Positions 63,340 to 64,000 of a stretch of 64,000 nt of DNA are shown here, one piece after another. The stretch is taken from contig CANLTN010000001.1 in the NCBI GenBank assembly GCA_947494035.1, positions 310,001-374,000 of the forward strand. Direction: 5' to 3'. A program made the translations under genes and the position numbers. This DNA is from Pseudovibrio sp947494035 (GTDB lineage Bacteria; Pseudomonadota; Alphaproteobacteria; Rhizobiales; Stappiaceae). Numbering within the stretch: the stretch's first letter is position 1; every line of letters begins with the position of its first letter. Below the pieces are notes generated by a model that saw only the letters and a list, made by a program, of their open reading frames with translations, was not told where the DNA came from and made no database searches.

Positions 63340-64000
63340 TGCATTGTTACTTGGCTCGGATAGCCTGTTAGTATATTCCTAAACTCTTTCAAATCCTCAT
63401 TGCGCAAGCCAAGTTCTAAGTGGTCGCCTAGCCGCTTAAGAAGGCCAATTCGCTCTTTTCCATCCATTTCTGGAATATCAAGAAAGCAGATAGTTTCATT
63501 GTTCCGATAGACGTGCTTCTTAAGGCGTGATTGAGTAGCGATGCTAACTACAGGCCCTTCATAGTTTGCTCGTTTAATTACTTGAATGAACCAATCTTTA
63601 ATTTCGCCGTCGATTGTGAGGCAGTTATTGTCTTCTAGAATTATTTTTTCTTTTAATTCGTAGAAATCGCAAAAAAGATTTGCGCAGAACCCGATCTTCT
63701 CCTCCAGTGTGAGAGTAGATAGATCGGTGTATTGGCGAAATTCTGAAAATCCCAAATCTAAGAGCTTTGATATGAGACTCTCAATGCTATCAGTTTGGCT
63801 TAGAGATATTGTGACTGGTGTGTAGCTGCCCTTAATAATATTTGCTTTCTTCAAGCAATGTTTAATTGTGCTCTTTCGTCCAATCTCTCTAAGCCCAGAA
63901 GCTACCACCAACTTTGGTAGAGCTTTGTCAATATCATCGAAGCGGTTCTCGAATTCTTTTACTATCTCGTTACGACCAACGAAGATGTCGTGCCGCGCTT
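63330..64000 (-). CDS. STAND-like P-loop NTPase (partial at window edge)
   Basis: The frame runs off the window, so the N-terminal part is missing. The visible part starts ARHDIFVGRNEIVKEFENRF, the usual entry into a STAND/AAA-type NTPase, then a variant P-loop GLREIGRKST, a possible Walker B (KIILEDNNCL) near the middle, and a sensor region FLDIPEM. In TIR- or SIR2-linked bacterial NTPases a G-x-x-x-I-G-R-(K/R)-(S/T) loop of this form is familiar, so a sensor domain may lie upstream, but it is not visible. The frame stops at QWI just where the next one begins. Confidence 0.65.
   Translation of the reverse strand, partial: ARHDIFVGRNEIVKEFENRFDDIDKALPKLVVASGLREIGRKSTIKHCLKKANIIKGSYTPVTISLSQTDSIESLISKLLDLGFSEFRQYTDLSTLTLEEKIGFCANLFCDFYELKEKIILEDNNCLTIDGEIKDWFIQVIKRANYEGPVVSIATQSRLKKHVYRNNETICFLDIPEMDGKERIGLLKRLGDHLELGLRNEDLKEFRNILTGYPSQVTMQWI

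Noticed and set aside
1..64000. CRISPR array, rRNA operon, insertion sequence with transposase, or replication origin
   Set aside because: I looked for regularly spaced repeats, conserved rRNA blocks, DDE transposase motifs and DnaA-box clusters and saw none.

Overview
The window looks like a chromosomal segment of a marine-type alphaproteobacterium of the Hyphomicrobiales/Stappiaceae kind. Pseudovibrio or a close relative is my best guess, inferred from gene content and order rather than from a search. Pointers are an alphaproteobacterial addB-addA pair, a class II-type aroA followed by cmk and rpsA, an lptC-lptA-lptB-rpoN-hpf-ptsN run, an rplU with a helix-hairpin-helix-like tail, and an rplU-rpmA...obgE-proB-proA-nadD-rsfS-rlmH-envC-ctpA-deacetylase-rppH chain.

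Layout. 1-6.1 kb: recombination repair (addB 3' part, addA), thioredoxin, grpE. 6.3-13.3 kb: a TRIC/UPF0126 membrane protein, an ornithine cyclodeaminase-like enzyme, sppA-ihfB-lapA-like, a chorismate mutase, an 860-base gap without a convincing gene, an SDR-fold protein lacking the usual catalytic pair, and a FemAB/CelD-like acetyltransferase. 13.3-18.2 kb: rpsA, cmk, aroA, a TIGR02300 zinc-ribbon protein and two identical tRNA-Ala(GGC). 18.4-22.4 kb: photolyase, a fasciclin gene with a stop codon in its signal peptide, MAPEG protein, Hsp20 and DUF1150. 22.5-28.6 kb: ptsN, hpf, rpoN, the lpt genes, rnd and tRNA-Leu(CAG). 28.8-35.6 kb: NDUFA9-like protein, uppP, GST overlapping queG, hisC, MarR, DUF1992, rppH. 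35.6-45.5 kb: envelope and ribosome-assembly genes leading back to obgE. 45.7-52.9 kb: ten consecutive RimJ/RimL-type GNAT acetyltransferase genes between obgE and rpmA, interrupted only by an oppositely oriented cold-shock gene. 53-59.6 kb: rpmA, rplU, a DUF1254 protein, an SH3-domain secreted protein and a chemotaxis receptor. 59.7-64 kb: tRNA-Ser(CGA), an integrase right behind it, an integrase remnant, and an AT-richer gene pair encoding a STAND-like NTPase plus a helical-repeat protein, running off the window.

Most of the window is conserved housekeeping sequence. The two regions most worth attention are the tandem GNAT array, inserted where relatives usually have only one or two such genes, and the left edge of an integrative island at tRNA-Ser. 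The island carries a possible NTPase/helical-repeat defence protein whose two reading frames look like one gene broken by a one-base frameshift. Smaller oddities include the fasciclin nonsense codon, the SDR without its YxxxK motif, the 130-base GST/queG overlap, and structured intergenic regions.

All functional calls come from reading the translated sequence; no database search was possible.
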